Shown in pieces: positions 38,592 through 47,164 of a stretch of 64,000 nucleotides of DNA (its first letter is position 1; the number at the start of each line of letters is the position of its first letter). This stretch comes from Streptomyces sp. NBC_00510 (GTDB lineage Bacteria > Actinomycetota > Actinomycetes > Streptomycetales > Streptomycetaceae), in NCBI GenBank assembly GCA_036013505.1, contig CP107851.1, positions 868,001-932,000 on the forward strand, in the 5' to 3' direction. The notes below the pieces were generated by a model. The model was not told the DNA's origin. It was given only the letters and a program-made list of their open reading frames with translations, and did not search any database. Both the position numbers and the translations under genes were made by a program.

Positions 38592-38624
38592 TGGCAGAAG
38601 GCCGCGACGAGCGGCCTTCTGCCA
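38592..38624 (+). terminator. Strong stem-loop after the beta-galactosidase gene
   Basis: A 14-bp perfect stem (TGGCAGAAGGCCGC and complement) with a GACGA loop, 8 bases past the stop codon. It should end the glycan operon, although it lies only 10 bases before the next start codon. Confidence 0.75.
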
Positions 38625-38634
38625 AGGTGGTGGC

Positions 38635-39000
38635 ATGAAGTACCTGGTGCTGATGTACGCCGACCCCGCGGCGACCGAGGCGATGACCGCCGAGGAGCGC
38701 GCCGAGGTGTTCCGCCGGCACGACGAGCTGCACAAGGATCTCGCGGGCACCGGCGAGCTGCTGAACGGGGCCGGCCTCGCCTACCCCAGGGACACCACGA
38801 CGATCCGGCTGCGCGGGGACGGCGCGACGACGGCGGACGGACCGCTCACGGAGGCGAGGGAGCAGGTGACCGCCTACTACATGGTCGACTGCGCGAGCCC
38901 GGAGCGTGCGCGGGAGATCGCCGGACGCGTCGTCGACTTCCACGTCGTGGCGGTCGAGGTGCGCCCCGTCCACGACTCGTTCGGCATGGACGCACGCTGA
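38635..39000 (+). CDS. YCII-related (DGPF-domain) family protein
   Basis: A 121-residue protein starting MKYLVLMYADPAATEAMTAEE, with GELLNGAGLAYPRDTTTIR and ADGPLTEAREQVTAYYMVDCASPERAREIAGR. This is the YCII/DGPF fold, often encoded beside ECF41-type sigma factors or other regulators, with no settled biochemical role. No such sigma gene is adjacent here. AAGGTGG lies just before the ATG. Confidence 0.82.
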   Translation: MKYLVLMYADPAATEAMTAEERAEVFRRHDELHKDLAGTGELLNGAGLAYPRDTTTIRLRGDGATTADGPLTEAREQVTAYYMVDCASPERAREIAGRVVDFHVVAVEVRPVHDSFGMDAR

Positions 39001-39083
39001 CCCCTACGTCCGGACGACGGTCACGGCGAGCAGGGTGAGCGGTTCCCGTTCACCCGCCGTGAGCCCTCCGCACCGCCGACCGA

Positions 39084-39111
39084 CGGAGGGTGACGGAATC
39101 GACACCCTCCG
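39084..39111. terminator. Stem-loop after the YCII gene
   Basis: A 9-bp stem (CGGAGGGTG and complement) with a 10-base loop between the YCII gene and the transporter gene. Confidence 0.45.
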
Positions 39112-39166
39112 CCATCGCCGTGCGCCGAAGTGCGGGCCGCACCCCGTGGGCCGAATGGGCAATATG

Positions 39167-39178
39167 ACCCATTTGGGT
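39167..39178. promoter_or_regulatory. ACCCA-TT-TGGGT inverted repeat at the transporter start
   Basis: A perfect 5-bp inverted repeat with a 2-base spacer, overlapping the possible GTG start and 13 bases before the ATG of the membrane transporter gene. The setting is AT-rich (AATATG, GAATAATGG). Candidate operator or translation-control site. Confidence 0.35.
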
Positions 39179-39776
39179 GAATAATGGACTAATGGATGTG
39201 ATTTTTGAACCATCGGTGTACCCACCGCTCGCCCTCGGCTTCTTCGGACTGGCGACCGGCTATCTGATCTGGGGCTCCCAGGAGCTGTTCGGCTGGCCCA
39301 AGAGGGACGAGCGGGTCGACCGGGCGATGGGCGTCTGGGGCATCTGGCTGCCGGGCTTCTGCCAGCTCCTGGCGGGCGTCATCCTCTTCGTGGGCCTCAC
39401 CTGGTTCGAGGTGTTCAAGGAGCCGCCGCTCTACATGGCCGCCCTGGCCTTCACCGCGTACGGCATCCACTGGTTCGCGCTCGGCTGGGACCGCTACCGC
39501 GGCAACGACGCACGCGTCAACGCCGGGGTCGGCGTGGCCTACATGGTCCTGTCGGCCCTCGGCGCGACGGTGTTCTTCGCGGTCGACGACTGGCCCGTCG
39601 GGCTGGTCTTCGTCGGGCTCTTCGCCGTCTACCTCAGCAAGTTCGTCATGTCGGTCGGCGTGCCCGTCGCGGAGCGCGTGATGGGGTTGTTCCGCCTGCT
39701 GACCGCCGCCTGGCTGCTGTACCTGACCTTCGCCGTGGTGGTCGACTTCACCCTCGGGTACGACTGGCCGACGTGA
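39177..39776 (+). CDS. Small membrane protein, probable GPR1/FUN34/YaaH-type transporter
   Basis: A 199-residue protein with about six hydrophobic segments. The opening PPLALGFFGLATGYLIWG, the middle LPGFCQLLAGVILFVG and AALAFTAYGIHWFALGWDRY match the pattern of the acetate/succinate uptake family (SatP/YaaH), where AFTSYG is a hallmark. Transport of a small carboxylate is plausible, but the similarity is from memory of the pattern only. AmiS/UreI channels were considered and fit less well. The start is GTG here, or ATG 39192; neither has a strong ribosome site. It is monocistronic and converges with the SDR gene. Confidence 0.6.
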   Translation: MNNGLMDVIFEPSVYPPLALGFFGLATGYLIWGSQELFGWPKRDERVDRAMGVWGIWLPGFCQLLAGVILFVGLTWFEVFKEPPLYMAALAFTAYGIHWFALGWDRYRGNDARVNAGVGVAYMVLSALGATVFFAVDDWPVGLVFVGLFAVYLSKFVMSVGVPVAERVMGLFRLLTAAWLLYLTFAVVVDFTLGYDWPT

Positions 39777-39789
39777 CCCGCACGGGGTG

Positions 39790-40830
39790 TCAGACGTCGA
39801 CCAGCCCCAGCCGGAACAGGCTCCCGGCGGTGTCGAGGACGGTCGTCTCCATGGAGCGGGGCTCCCAGCCCAGCACCGCGCGCGCCTTGTCGGTGCGGAG
39901 CACCGGCACCTTGCCCAGCTGACCCGCCGCCTCCCGCAGCGCCGAGTCGGTGCGCGCGCCCTCCCGCACCTCCTCGGGGGTGAGTTCCCGGGCCGGTACC
40001 TTCGCGGCGCGCTCGCCCAGTCCCTCCGCCAGGACACGGGCCATCGCGAAGAGGCTCGTCGCCGTGCCGGTGCCGATGAGGAAGCGCTCGCCCGCGGCGG
40101 CCGGCTCCGCCATCGCCCGCAGATGGGCCTCCGCCACGTCACGCACGTCGGCCACGTCGAAGTACTGCGGCGGGACCACCGGCAGGGCCCCCTCCAGCAT
40201 CGCCTTGACGAGCCCCACCGAGGCGGACAGGTGCCGGTCCAGCACGGGGCCGAAGATCCCGGGCGGATTGATCACGGCCAGTTCGAGGTCCCCTCCTTCG
40301 GCGGCCACGAAGTCCCACGCGGCGCGCTCGGCGACCGTCTTGGACTTGACGTAGGGGGTCAGGTCGTCCCCGGGGTCGGTCCAGTCGCTCTCGTCGTAGG
40401 CGCCGCCACCCGTACGGCTGTAGCCGACGGCGGCGAAGGACGAGGTCATCACCACGCGCCGGACGCCGTGGTCACGCGCCGCCCGCAGCACGCGCAGTGC
40501 TCCGTCCCGGGCCGGGACGATGACCTCGTCCTCGTGGCGGGGCTGCCGGGCCGGGAAGGGCGACGCCACGTGCAGGACGTGCTCGCAGCCCTTCACCGCC
40601 TCCGCCCAGCCCTCGTCCGCGCCCAGGTCCGCCGCGAGGATCTCCAGCCGTCCGGGGTCGGCGCCCGCCCGGGCCGCGGTCGCGCGGACATCCTCCGCGC
40701 GGTCCAGCGACCGGACGGTGGTGCGCACCCGGTGGCCGGCGCGCAGCAGCGCGTCGAGGACGTGCGAGCCGAGGTAGCCGCTGCCGCCCGTCACGAGGAC
40801 GGGTCCGGAGCCGGGGTTCAGGTCGTACAT
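39790..40830 (-). CDS. NAD-dependent epimerase/dehydratase (dihydroflavonol-reductase-like SDR)
   Basis: A 346-residue extended SDR. GGSGYLGSHV near residue 17 binds the nucleotide, and TVRSLDRAED suggests NADP preference. VMTSSFAAVGY and YVKSKTVAE supply the catalytic Ser and YxxxK. AVINPPGIFGPV and a variable C-terminal substrate cap follow. It resembles dihydroflavonol-4-reductase-like aldehyde/ketone reductases. It begins 13 bases after the MerR regulator stop on the same strand, so the two probably form one operon and this enzyme is the regulated output. Confidence 0.8.
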   Translation of the reverse strand: MYDLNPGSGPVLVTGGSGYLGSHVLDALLRAGHRVRTTVRSLDRAEDVRATAARAGADPGRLEILAADLGADEGWAEAVKGCEHVLHVASPFPARQPRHEDEVIVPARDGALRVLRAARDHGVRRVVMTSSFAAVGYSRTGGGAYDESDWTDPGDDLTPYVKSKTVAERAAWDFVAAEGGDLELAVINPPGIFGPVLDRHLSASVGLVKAMLEGALPVVPPQYFDVADVRDVAEAHLRAMAEPAAAGERFLIGTGTATSLFAMARVLAEGLGERAAKVPARELTPEEVREGARTDSALREAAGQLGKVPVLRTDKARAVLGWEPRSMETTVLDTAGSLFRLGLVDV

Positions 40831-40843
40831 GGTGTTCTCTTCC

Positions 40844-41293
40844 CTATCTCAGATCGGGCACCGTGCGCGTGAGTTCGTCCACGGCACGCTGCTCCGCGTC
40901 GTCGTCGCCCCGCTCCCGCGCGTCCCACAGGTCGGTCTTGAGCTGCAGGTACCGCAGGCGGACCCGCATCCGCTCGAGCTCCCCGGCCACCCGGTCGGCG
41001 TTGCGCCGGAACAGCTCGCGCAGTTGCACGGCCCGGTCGGCGTCCGCCTCCGCGTCGAGGTGGCGGAGGTATGCGTGCATGTCGCGCACGCTCATCCCGG
41101 TCGCCTTGAGGCAGCTCAGGGCCTCGATCCTCTCCACCACGGAAGCGCCGTAGCGGCGGTGGCCGCTGCTCTCGTCACGGGGGACCGGGCCGATGAGGCC
41201 GATCTTCTCGTAGTAGCGCAGTGTCGGCTCGGAGAGGCCGCTGCGTCGCGACACCTCCTGGATCGAAACCGGCGGGGCGTCTGTCATTGCCAC
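40844..41293 (-). CDS. MerR family transcriptional regulator
   Basis: A 149-residue MerR protein. VSIQEVSRRSGLSEPTLRYYEKIGLIGPV is the helix-turn-helix, followed by the wing with GHRRYG and the helix ERIEALSCLKATGMSVRDMHAYL. A long dimerisation helix follows with no C-terminal effector domain, similar to the small AdhR/NmlR-like group. One Cys in LSCLKATG could sense electrophiles. ATG 41287 is an alternative start. The gene is preceded by a perfect palindrome in a long-spacer promoter and followed by an SDR gene, which suggests autoregulated induction of that reductase. Confidence 0.9.
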   Translation of the reverse strand: MAMTDAPPVSIQEVSRRSGLSEPTLRYYEKIGLIGPVPRDESSGHRRYGASVVERIEALSCLKATGMSVRDMHAYLRHLDAEADADRAVQLRELFRRNADRVAGELERMRVRLRYLQLKTDLWDARERGDDDAEQRAVDELTRTVPDLR

Positions 41294-41309
41294 GTCCTCA
41301 GTCTTCGGA

Positions 41310-41327
41310 ACCTCAAGCGCTTGAGGT
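41310..41327 (-). promoter_or_regulatory. MerR-type palindrome in a 19-bp-spacer promoter
   Basis: ACCTCAAGCGCTTGAGGT is an 18-bp perfect palindrome. On the minus strand it lies between TTGACC and AAGACT, separated by 19 bases, the stretched spacer that MerR activators correct. It closely resembles SoxR-type boxes. Confidence 0.7.
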
Positions 41328-41433
41328 CAAGCGTGGGGTGCGCACGTGGCCGAGGTCACTTCGCCACGGCCCCGGCGCGTCGTCCGCCGCGGGCCCGGGA
41401 CGTCTCCGGGGGGACCTCACCCCCGAGGGGGAC

Positions 41434-41452
41434 TTAGTGTAGCCTTACCTAA
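41434..41452 (+). promoter_or_regulatory. Iron box (DmdR/IdeR-type) before the siderophore export and uptake genes
   Basis: TTAGTGTAGCCTTACCTAA matches the actinobacterial iron-regulator consensus TTAGGTTAGGCTAACCTAA at 15 of 19 positions. It lies 54 bases before the GTG start of the exporter gene, so repression under iron sufficiency is expected. Confidence 0.75.
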
Positions 41453-41506
41453 GCTTCAGACAGGGCGTGCTGCTCGCCGTCGGCTGGGTACCGGAGGGGT
41501 CGCGGG

Positions 41507-43189
41507 GTGGGAACGAAGGTGCCGTCGGGGCGGGATGTCCTGCTGCGGACGGTCAAGGGCCGGCGGAAGGACGTCGCCGTGGGCGCCGTGCTCGGCGCCG
41601 GCCATCAGTTCGGGGAGGCGCTCGTCCCCGTCCTCATCGGCATCGTCATCGACCAGGCCGTGTCCGACGGTGACGGACGCGCCCTCTTCGGCTGGCTCGC
41701 GGTGCTGGCCGTCGTGTACGTCGGACTCTCCTTCAGCTTCCGCTTCGGCGCCCGCGCCGGCGAACGCGCCGCCGAACAGGCCGCGCACGAACTGCGGATC
41801 ACCCTCGTACGCCGGGTCCTCGACCCCCGCGGCGGCGCCGAGCGCGGCCATCTGCCCGGTGAGCTGGCGAACATCGCCACCGAGGACGCCAAGCGGGTCG
41901 GCGCCGTCAACATGGCCGTGATGACCGGGATCTCGGCCCTCACCGGACTCCTGGTCAGCGCCGTGGCGCTGCTGCGGATCTCCGTCCTGCTGGGCCTGGT
42001 CGTCCTCCTCGGCACACCGGTGCTGCTCTGGCTCGGGCACCTGCTCAGCAAGCCCCTGGAGCGGCGCAGCGAGGCCGAGCAGGAGCGCGCCGCGTACGCC
42101 TCCGGGATCGCCGCCGACCTGGTGGCGGGACTGCGGGTGCTCAAGGGAATCGGGGCGCAGAGCGCCGCCGTCGAACGGTACCGGCGCACCAGCCGTGCCT
42201 CGCTGGGCGCCACGGTGCGGGCGGCGCGCGCGGAGGCCTGGCAGAGCGGGGTGGTGCTCACCCTGACCGGGGTCTTCATCGCGGTGGTCGCGCTGATCGG
42301 CGGACGGCTCGCCACGGCGGGCGACATCACGCTGGGTCAGCTCGTCTCTGCGGTCGGCCTGGCGCTGTTCCTCCTGGGACCGCTGGAGGTGTTCGCCTGG
42401 GTCAACACCGAGTTCGCCCAGGGGCGGGCCTCCGCGGGACGCATCGCGGCCGTGCTCGCCGCGGAACCCGACGTGCAGCCCGGCGAACGCGCCCTGCCGG
42501 AACCGGTACGCGGGGGGCTGCGGCTGCGCGGCGTCACCCTCGGCGCCCTGCGCGGGGCCGACCTCGACGTCCGGCCCGGAGAACTGCTCGGCGTCGCCAG
42601 CACCGACCCGGCCGCCGCGCAGGCACTGCTCGCCTGCCTCGGCCGCACCACGGACCCGGAGGCCGGCGTCGTCGAGCTGGACGGCGTACCCCTGCCGGAG
42701 CTCGACCCCGCGCGGCTGCGCACCGTGGTCCTCGTCGCGGCGCACGACGCCGACCTGTTCGAGGGCACCCTCGCCGACAACCTGGGCGGCACCGGGGACG
42801 ACGACCTCGCGCTGGCCGCCGCCTGCGCGGACGAGGTGGCCCGGGCCCTGCCGCAGGGCACCGCCACCGAGGTCGCCGAGGGCGGCCGCTCGCTCTCCGG
42901 CGGCCAGCGCCAGCGCGTCGCGCTCGCCCGTGCCCTCGTCGCCGACCGCCCGGTGCTCGTCGTGCACGACCCCACCACGGCGGTCGACGCGGTCACCGAG
43001 GCCCGCATCGCCGGCGGCCTGCGCGAGCACCGCCGCGGCCGCACCACGCTGCTGGTCACCAACAGCCCGGCCCTGCTGTCCGTCGCCGACCGCGTCGTCC
43101 TCCTCGACGGCGGCCGGGTGGCGGCCGACGGCGCGCACGGCGACCTCGTGCACGGCGACGCGACCTACCGGACGGCGGTACTGGCATGA
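41507..43189 (+). CDS. ABC exporter half, permease-ATPase with degenerate Walker A
   Basis: A 560-residue fusion of a six-helix exporter domain (residues about 20-300) and an ATPase domain. The Walker A position reads GVASTDPAAAQ and lacks the GxxGxGK(S/T) loop, and Walker B VLVVHDPTTAVD has Pro at the catalytic Glu place. The signature LSGGQRQR is intact. Alone it should not hydrolyse ATP. It pairs with the next gene, which has the opposite pattern. GTG is chosen because GGAGGGG is 7 bases upstream. The stop overlaps the next ATG as ATGA. The iron box upstream suggests siderophore export. Confidence 0.88.
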   Translation: MGTKVPSGRDVLLRTVKGRRKDVAVGAVLGAGHQFGEALVPVLIGIVIDQAVSDGDGRALFGWLAVLAVVYVGLSFSFRFGARAGERAAEQAAHELRITLVRRVLDPRGGAERGHLPGELANIATEDAKRVGAVNMAVMTGISALTGLLVSAVALLRISVLLGLVVLLGTPVLLWLGHLLSKPLERRSEAEQERAAYASGIAADLVAGLRVLKGIGAQSAAVERYRRTSRASLGATVRAARAEAWQSGVVLTLTGVFIAVVALIGGRLATAGDITLGQLVSAVGLALFLLGPLEVFAWVNTEFAQGRASAGRIAAVLAAEPDVQPGERALPEPVRGGLRLRGVTLGALRGADLDVRPGELLGVASTDPAAAQALLACLGRTTDPEAGVVELDGVPLPELDPARLRTVVLVAAHDADLFEGTLADNLGGTGDDDLALAAACADEVARALPQGTATEVAEGGRSLSGGQRQRVALARALVADRPVLVVHDPTTAVDAVTEARIAGGLREHRRGRTTLLVTNSPALLSVADRVVLLDGGRVAADGAHGDLVHGDATYRTAVLA

Positions 43190-44964
43190 CGACGGCATCG
43201 GGATCCGCGGCCCGGGAGCTGCTGCCCACGGCGACGCCCGCGCGGACGCGTGCCGCGGTACGGGAACTTCTGCGTCCGCACCGGGCGCTGGCGGTGGGCG
43301 GGGCCGTGGTGATGGTGGCGGCCACGACGGTGGGGCTGCTGACGCAGCCCCTGCTGGGGCACATCGTCGACCTGGTGACCGAGCGGCGCCCGGCGGGGGC
43401 GCTGACGCTGCCCGTGGTGCTGCTGGTGCTGGTCGCCGTGGCGCAGGGCGTGGCCACCGCCTTCGGCATGTCGCTGGTGTCACGGCTCGGCGAGACCGTA
43501 CTGGCCGAGCTGCGCGAGCGCTTCGTCGAACGGGCGCTGTCGCTGCCGCTGGAGCGCCTGGAGCGGGCCGGTTCCGGCGACCTCAACTCCCGGGTGACGC
43601 GGGACGTGTCACGCGTGGCGGACGCGGTGCGCACCGCCCTGCCGGAACTGGTGCGCTCGGGGCTGTCGATCGTGCTGACGCTGGCCGCCCTCGCGGTCCT
43701 GGACTGGCGGTTCCTGCTGGCGGCGCTGCTCGCGGTGCCCGTGCAGGCGCACACCGCGCGCTGGTACGTCCGCAACGCCACCCCGTTGTACGCCAAGGAG
43801 CGCATCGCCACCGGCGCCCAGCAGCAGCAGTTGCTCGACACCATCGGCGGCGCGGCGACCGTACGGGCCTACCGGGCCGAGGCCGGGCACACCGAACGGG
43901 TCACCGAACGCTCCCGCGCGGCCGTCGACCTGACGCTGCGCGGGGTGCAGCTGGTGCTGCGCTTCTACAGCCGGCTGCACGTGGCCGAGTACACCGGGCT
44001 GGCCGCCGTGCTGGTCACCGGTTTCCTGCTGGTGCGCGGCGGTTCCGCGTCGATCGGCACGGCGACGGCGGCGGCCCTGTACTTCCACAGCCTGTTCGGC
44101 CCGGTGAACACCGCGCTGGTGCTGCTGGACGACGCCCAGTCCGCGACCGCCGCCCTGGCCCGGCTGGTCGGCGTCGTCGACGAGCCGGCGCCCCTCGTCG
44201 TGGATGACGCCCAGCGGCAGAACGTCCCCGGTGTTCCCGCCGTGACCGTGGTGGGCGTCGGCCACGCCTACGTGCCGGGACGGCCGGTGCTCAGCGACGT
44301 GGACCTGGTGCTGCGGCCCAAGGAGAGGGTCGCCCTCGTCGGTGCCAGCGGCGCCGGCAAGACCACGCTCGCCAAGATCGTCGTCGGCATCCACCGGCCG
44401 TCGTCCGGCCGGGTCGACGTCGGCGGCGGCGAACCCGCGGAGACCGGGCGCACGGTCGCGCTGGTCACGCAGGAGGTGCACGTCTTCTCCGGCCCGCTCG
44501 CCGACGACCTGCGCCTGGCCCGCCCGGACGCCACCGACGAGGAGCTGCGCGAGGCCCTGGAGCGGGTGGGCGCGCTCGGCTGGGCGCAGGCGCTGCCCGA
44601 GGGCCTCGACACCGTCGTCGGCGAGGGCGGCCACCGGCTGACCGCCGACCGCTCGCAGCAACTCGCCCTCGCCCGGCTGGTGCTGGCCGATCCGCCGGTC
44701 GCCGTCCTCGACGAGGCCACCGCGGAGGCCGGCAGCGCCGGCGCCGGGCGGCTGGAGGAGGCCGCCGAGCGCGCGCTGGAGGGCCGTACGGCCCTGGTCG
44801 TCGCGCACCGGCTCAGCCAGGCCGCCGCCGCCGACCGGGTGGTGGTGATGGAGGAGGGCCGCATCGCCGAGAGCGGCACCCATGACGAACTGCGCGCCGC
44901 CGGGGGCCCGTACGCCGCCCTGTGGCAGGCCTGGGCGGAGCACCGCAGCACCCCCCGGCCGTAA
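43186..44964 (+). CDS. ABC exporter half, permease-ATPase with functional Walker motifs
   Basis: A 592-residue partner exporter. Transmembrane region about 40-320; the ATPase has Walker A GASGAGKTT and Walker B VAVLDEATAE with the catalytic Glu. Its signature is LTADRSQQ instead of LSGGQ. Together with the previous protein this gives one complete composite ATP site, the pattern of asymmetric heterodimeric exporters. It is translationally coupled to its partner and followed after 57 bases by the siderophore-binding lipoprotein gene. Confidence 0.9.
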   Translation: MTTASGSAARELLPTATPARTRAAVRELLRPHRALAVGGAVVMVAATTVGLLTQPLLGHIVDLVTERRPAGALTLPVVLLVLVAVAQGVATAFGMSLVSRLGETVLAELRERFVERALSLPLERLERAGSGDLNSRVTRDVSRVADAVRTALPELVRSGLSIVLTLAALAVLDWRFLLAALLAVPVQAHTARWYVRNATPLYAKERIATGAQQQQLLDTIGGAATVRAYRAEAGHTERVTERSRAAVDLTLRGVQLVLRFYSRLHVAEYTGLAAVLVTGFLLVRGGSASIGTATAAALYFHSLFGPVNTALVLLDDAQSATAALARLVGVVDEPAPLVVDDAQRQNVPGVPAVTVVGVGHAYVPGRPVLSDVDLVLRPKERVALVGASGAGKTTLAKIVVGIHRPSSGRVDVGGGEPAETGRTVALVTQEVHVFSGPLADDLRLARPDATDEELREALERVGALGWAQALPEGLDTVVGEGGHRLTADRSQQLALARLVLADPPVAVLDEATAEAGSAGAGRLEEAAERALEGRTALVVAHRLSQAAAADRVVVMEEGRIAESGTHDELRAAGGPYAALWQAWAEHRSTPRP

Positions 44965-45021
44965 CGGCCGCCGCCCCTGAACGAACCCGTCCAGAACCGA
45001 AACGAACAGAAGGATCACCCG

Positions 45022-46095
45022 ATGCCCCGCGCCAACAGAGCCACCCGGTTCGCCGGACTGCTCGCCTCCGTACTGATGCTCGTCGGTGCGGCAGCCGCCT
45101 GCGGCTCCTCCGACTCGCCCTCCGACGCGTCGAAGCCGGGCTCCGGCTCCACCAAGGCGTCGGCGAGCAACGTCTTCCCCGTCACGATCGCCCACAAGTA
45201 CGGCAGCACCACGATCAAGTCCGAGCCCAAGCGCGTGGTCACCGTGGGCCTCACCGACCAGGACGCCGTCCTCGCGCTCGGCACCGTCCCGGTCGGCACC
45301 ACCGAGTGGATCGGCGGCTACAAGGGTGCCGTCGGCCCCTGGGCGCAGGACAAGCTGGGCTCCGCCGCGGCGCCCACGGTCCTGAAGGACACCGGCACCG
45401 GGCCGCAGGTCGAGAAGATCGCCGCCCTCAGGCCCGATCTGATCCTCGCCCTGTACTCGGGCCTGACCAAGGCGCAGTACGACACGCTGTCGAAGTTCGC
45501 GCCGGTCGTGGCCCAGCCCAAGGAGTTCAACGACTATGGCATCCCGTGGCAGCAGCAGACCGAGACCATCGGCAAGGCGCTCGGCAAGCCCGAGGAGGCC
45601 ACGAAGCTCGTCGAGGGCGTCGAGGCGAAGTTCGCCGAGGCCAAGTCGGCGCACCCCGAGTTCGCCGGCGCCACCACGGTGATGGCCACCCCGTACGAGG
45701 GCACCTTCGTCTACGGCAGCCAGGACGCCCGCTCGCGGCTGCTGTCCGACCTCGGGCTGAAGCTCCCGGCCGACCTGGACAAGGTGATCGGCGACCAGTT
45801 CGGCGCCAACATCAGCAAGGAGCGCACCGACCTGCTCGACCAGAGCGTCGCGGTGTGGATCGTGCCCGACACCACCACGGCCGTCGCGAAGCTGCACAAG
45901 GACAAGCTGTACGCCGACCTGAAGGTCGTGAAGGAGGGCCGCGAGGTCTTCGTCAAGGAGTCCGGCGACTACGGCAACGCGGTGTCCCTGTCGACCGTGC
46001 TGAGCATCCCCTACGTCCTCGACCGCCTCGTCCCGCAGCTCGCCGCCGCGGTGGACGGCGACCCGGCCACGAAGGTGGAGCAGCCCGCGTCCTGA
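45022..46095 (+). CDS. Iron-siderophore ABC transporter substrate-binding lipoprotein
   Basis: A 357-residue class III binding protein of the FecB/FepB type. The lipoprotein signal peptide ends in VGAAAAC, with a Ser/Gly-rich linker behind it. The core has FPVTIAHKYGSTTIKSEPKRVVTVGLTDQDAVLALG and IAALRPDLILALYSGLTKAQYDTLSKFAPVVA, the family signature, joined by a long helix to a second lobe. AAGGA precedes the ATG. No matching permease or ATPase gene is in the window. Its place behind the exporter and the iron box indicates uptake of the same siderophore. Confidence 0.93.
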   Translation: MPRANRATRFAGLLASVLMLVGAAAACGSSDSPSDASKPGSGSTKASASNVFPVTIAHKYGSTTIKSEPKRVVTVGLTDQDAVLALGTVPVGTTEWIGGYKGAVGPWAQDKLGSAAAPTVLKDTGTGPQVEKIAALRPDLILALYSGLTKAQYDTLSKFAPVVAQPKEFNDYGIPWQQQTETIGKALGKPEEATKLVEGVEAKFAEAKSAHPEFAGATTVMATPYEGTFVYGSQDARSRLLSDLGLKLPADLDKVIGDQFGANISKERTDLLDQSVAVWIVPDTTTAVAKLHKDKLYADLKVVKEGREVFVKESGDYGNAVSLSTVLSIPYVLDRLVPQLAAAVDGDPATKVEQPAS

Positions 46096-46148
46096 TCACC
46101 CCGTCCCGCGGTGCTCCGTGCGCCGCCGGGCCGAGGCCGGGCAACCCG

Positions 46149-46188
46149 GGGCTGGGGCCCGCTCTGCGTGCAGAGCGGGCCCCAGCCC
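46149..46188. terminator. Strong bidirectional stem-loop
   Basis: A 19-bp perfect stem (GGGCTGGGGCCCGCTCTGC and complement) with a 2-base loop between the convergent binding-protein and TPR genes. Confidence 0.8.
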
Positions 46189-46198
46189 GTGTGTCACG

Positions 46199-47050
46199 CT
46201 ACCGGGCGTCGGTGTCCGGCACGTCCCCGGCGATACGTTCGAGCAGGTCCCGAGCCTCGACGGTCCGGCGGTGGTCCGGGCCGAACATCGCCAGGCACGC
46301 ATCATGCGCGGTCACGGCCCCGCTGTGGGCCTCGCGTTCACGGCCGAGCCCTTGGAGGGCGGTGGCCAAGGCCAGTTCGACCGCACCGGTCTCCGCGCGG
46401 TGCTGCTCCGCGGACATGCCGCGGCGCAGGTCGTCGGCGCGTTCCGCCTCGGCGAGGGCCTCTTCGTGACGGGCCTGGGCGTTGAGGCTGCGGGCCAGGC
46501 CGAGTCGCAGGACCAGAGCGAACCGGTCATGCTCCGGATGGGCCGCGAGGGCGTCGCGGACGAGGGCCTCCGCTTCCGCGTGACGGCCCTGCGCGGTGAG
46601 CGCGAAGACCAGTCCGTTGCGTGCGGCCGCCGCTGTGTTCAGCATGTCCGGGCCGGTGCCGCGGGCCGCGACCCCTGCGACGGCCCGGCATTCCGCCTCG
46701 CATTCGGCGTGCCGACCGAGCGCGCTGAGTGCCTGCGCGCGATCCGAACGCAGCTTCAGGGTCAGCATGTGCTCGGCGCCGAAGGTCCTTCCGAAGACGG
46801 GCAGCAGGTCGTCGTACGCGGTGACGGCCTCGGCGTGACGGCCCTGGGCCCCCGCCGCCAGGGCGGCGAAGCTCAGGGCCAGCGGTGCGTACGGGGTGCC
46901 GCGCCGCCCGGTCCAGGCAGCCGCCACGGCACGGGCCTCGGTCTCCGCCTCGGCGTAACGCCCCGCCGTGTAGAGCGCGATGACCTCATCCACGGGGGAA
47001 CTCGTGGGCCGATCCGCCTCGTGTCGGCCGCGCGGCCCGAAGAGTCTCAT
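46199..47050 (-). CDS. Tetratricopeptide-repeat protein
   Basis: A 283-residue protein made of about five TPR-like helical pairs. Repeated AEAETEARAVAAAW, HAEAVTAYDDLLPVFG, HAECEAECRAVAG, HAEAEALVRDALAAHP and HEEALAEAERADDLR show the A/Y spacing of TPRs. It resembles the C-terminal repeat part of Streptomyces SARP/NB-ARC regulators but has no DNA-binding or NTPase domain. It presumably mediates protein contacts. It lies downstream of mbtH on the same strand but after a strong terminator, so it is probably separate. The role in siderophore metabolism is unproven. Confidence 0.75.
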   Translation of the reverse strand: MRLFGPRGRHEADRPTSSPVDEVIALYTAGRYAEAETEARAVAAAWTGRRGTPYAPLALSFAALAAGAQGRHAEAVTAYDDLLPVFGRTFGAEHMLTLKLRSDRAQALSALGRHAECEAECRAVAGVAARGTGPDMLNTAAAARNGLVFALTAQGRHAEAEALVRDALAAHPEHDRFALVLRLGLARSLNAQARHEEALAEAERADDLRRGMSAEQHRAETGAVELALATALQGLGREREAHSGAVTAHDACLAMFGPDHRRTVEARDLLERIAGDVPDTDAR

Positions 47051-47104
47051 GCCCGAAGCGTACGGATCAGGCGCCCGCGCCTCCCCATGGGGTGCAGGTA
47101 CGTA

Positions 47105-47142
47105 CGAGAGGGGGGCCGCCCCGCGGGGCGGCCCCCCTCTCG
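47105..47142 (-). terminator. 38-bp perfect palindrome after mbtH
   Basis: The half-site CGAGAGGGGGGCCGCCCCG is followed directly by its reverse complement. It lies about 20 bases past the mbtH stop and should terminate the NRPS-mbtH transcript. Confidence 0.75.
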
Positions 47143-47164
47143 GCCTCTTGCCGTGCGTTCCCGG

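Noticed and set aside
39177..39776. AmiS/UreI amide or urea channel assignment for the small membrane protein
   Set aside because: The AFTxYG and GFCQLLAG patterns fit the GPR1/FUN34/YaaH family better, and no amidase or urease gene is adjacent.
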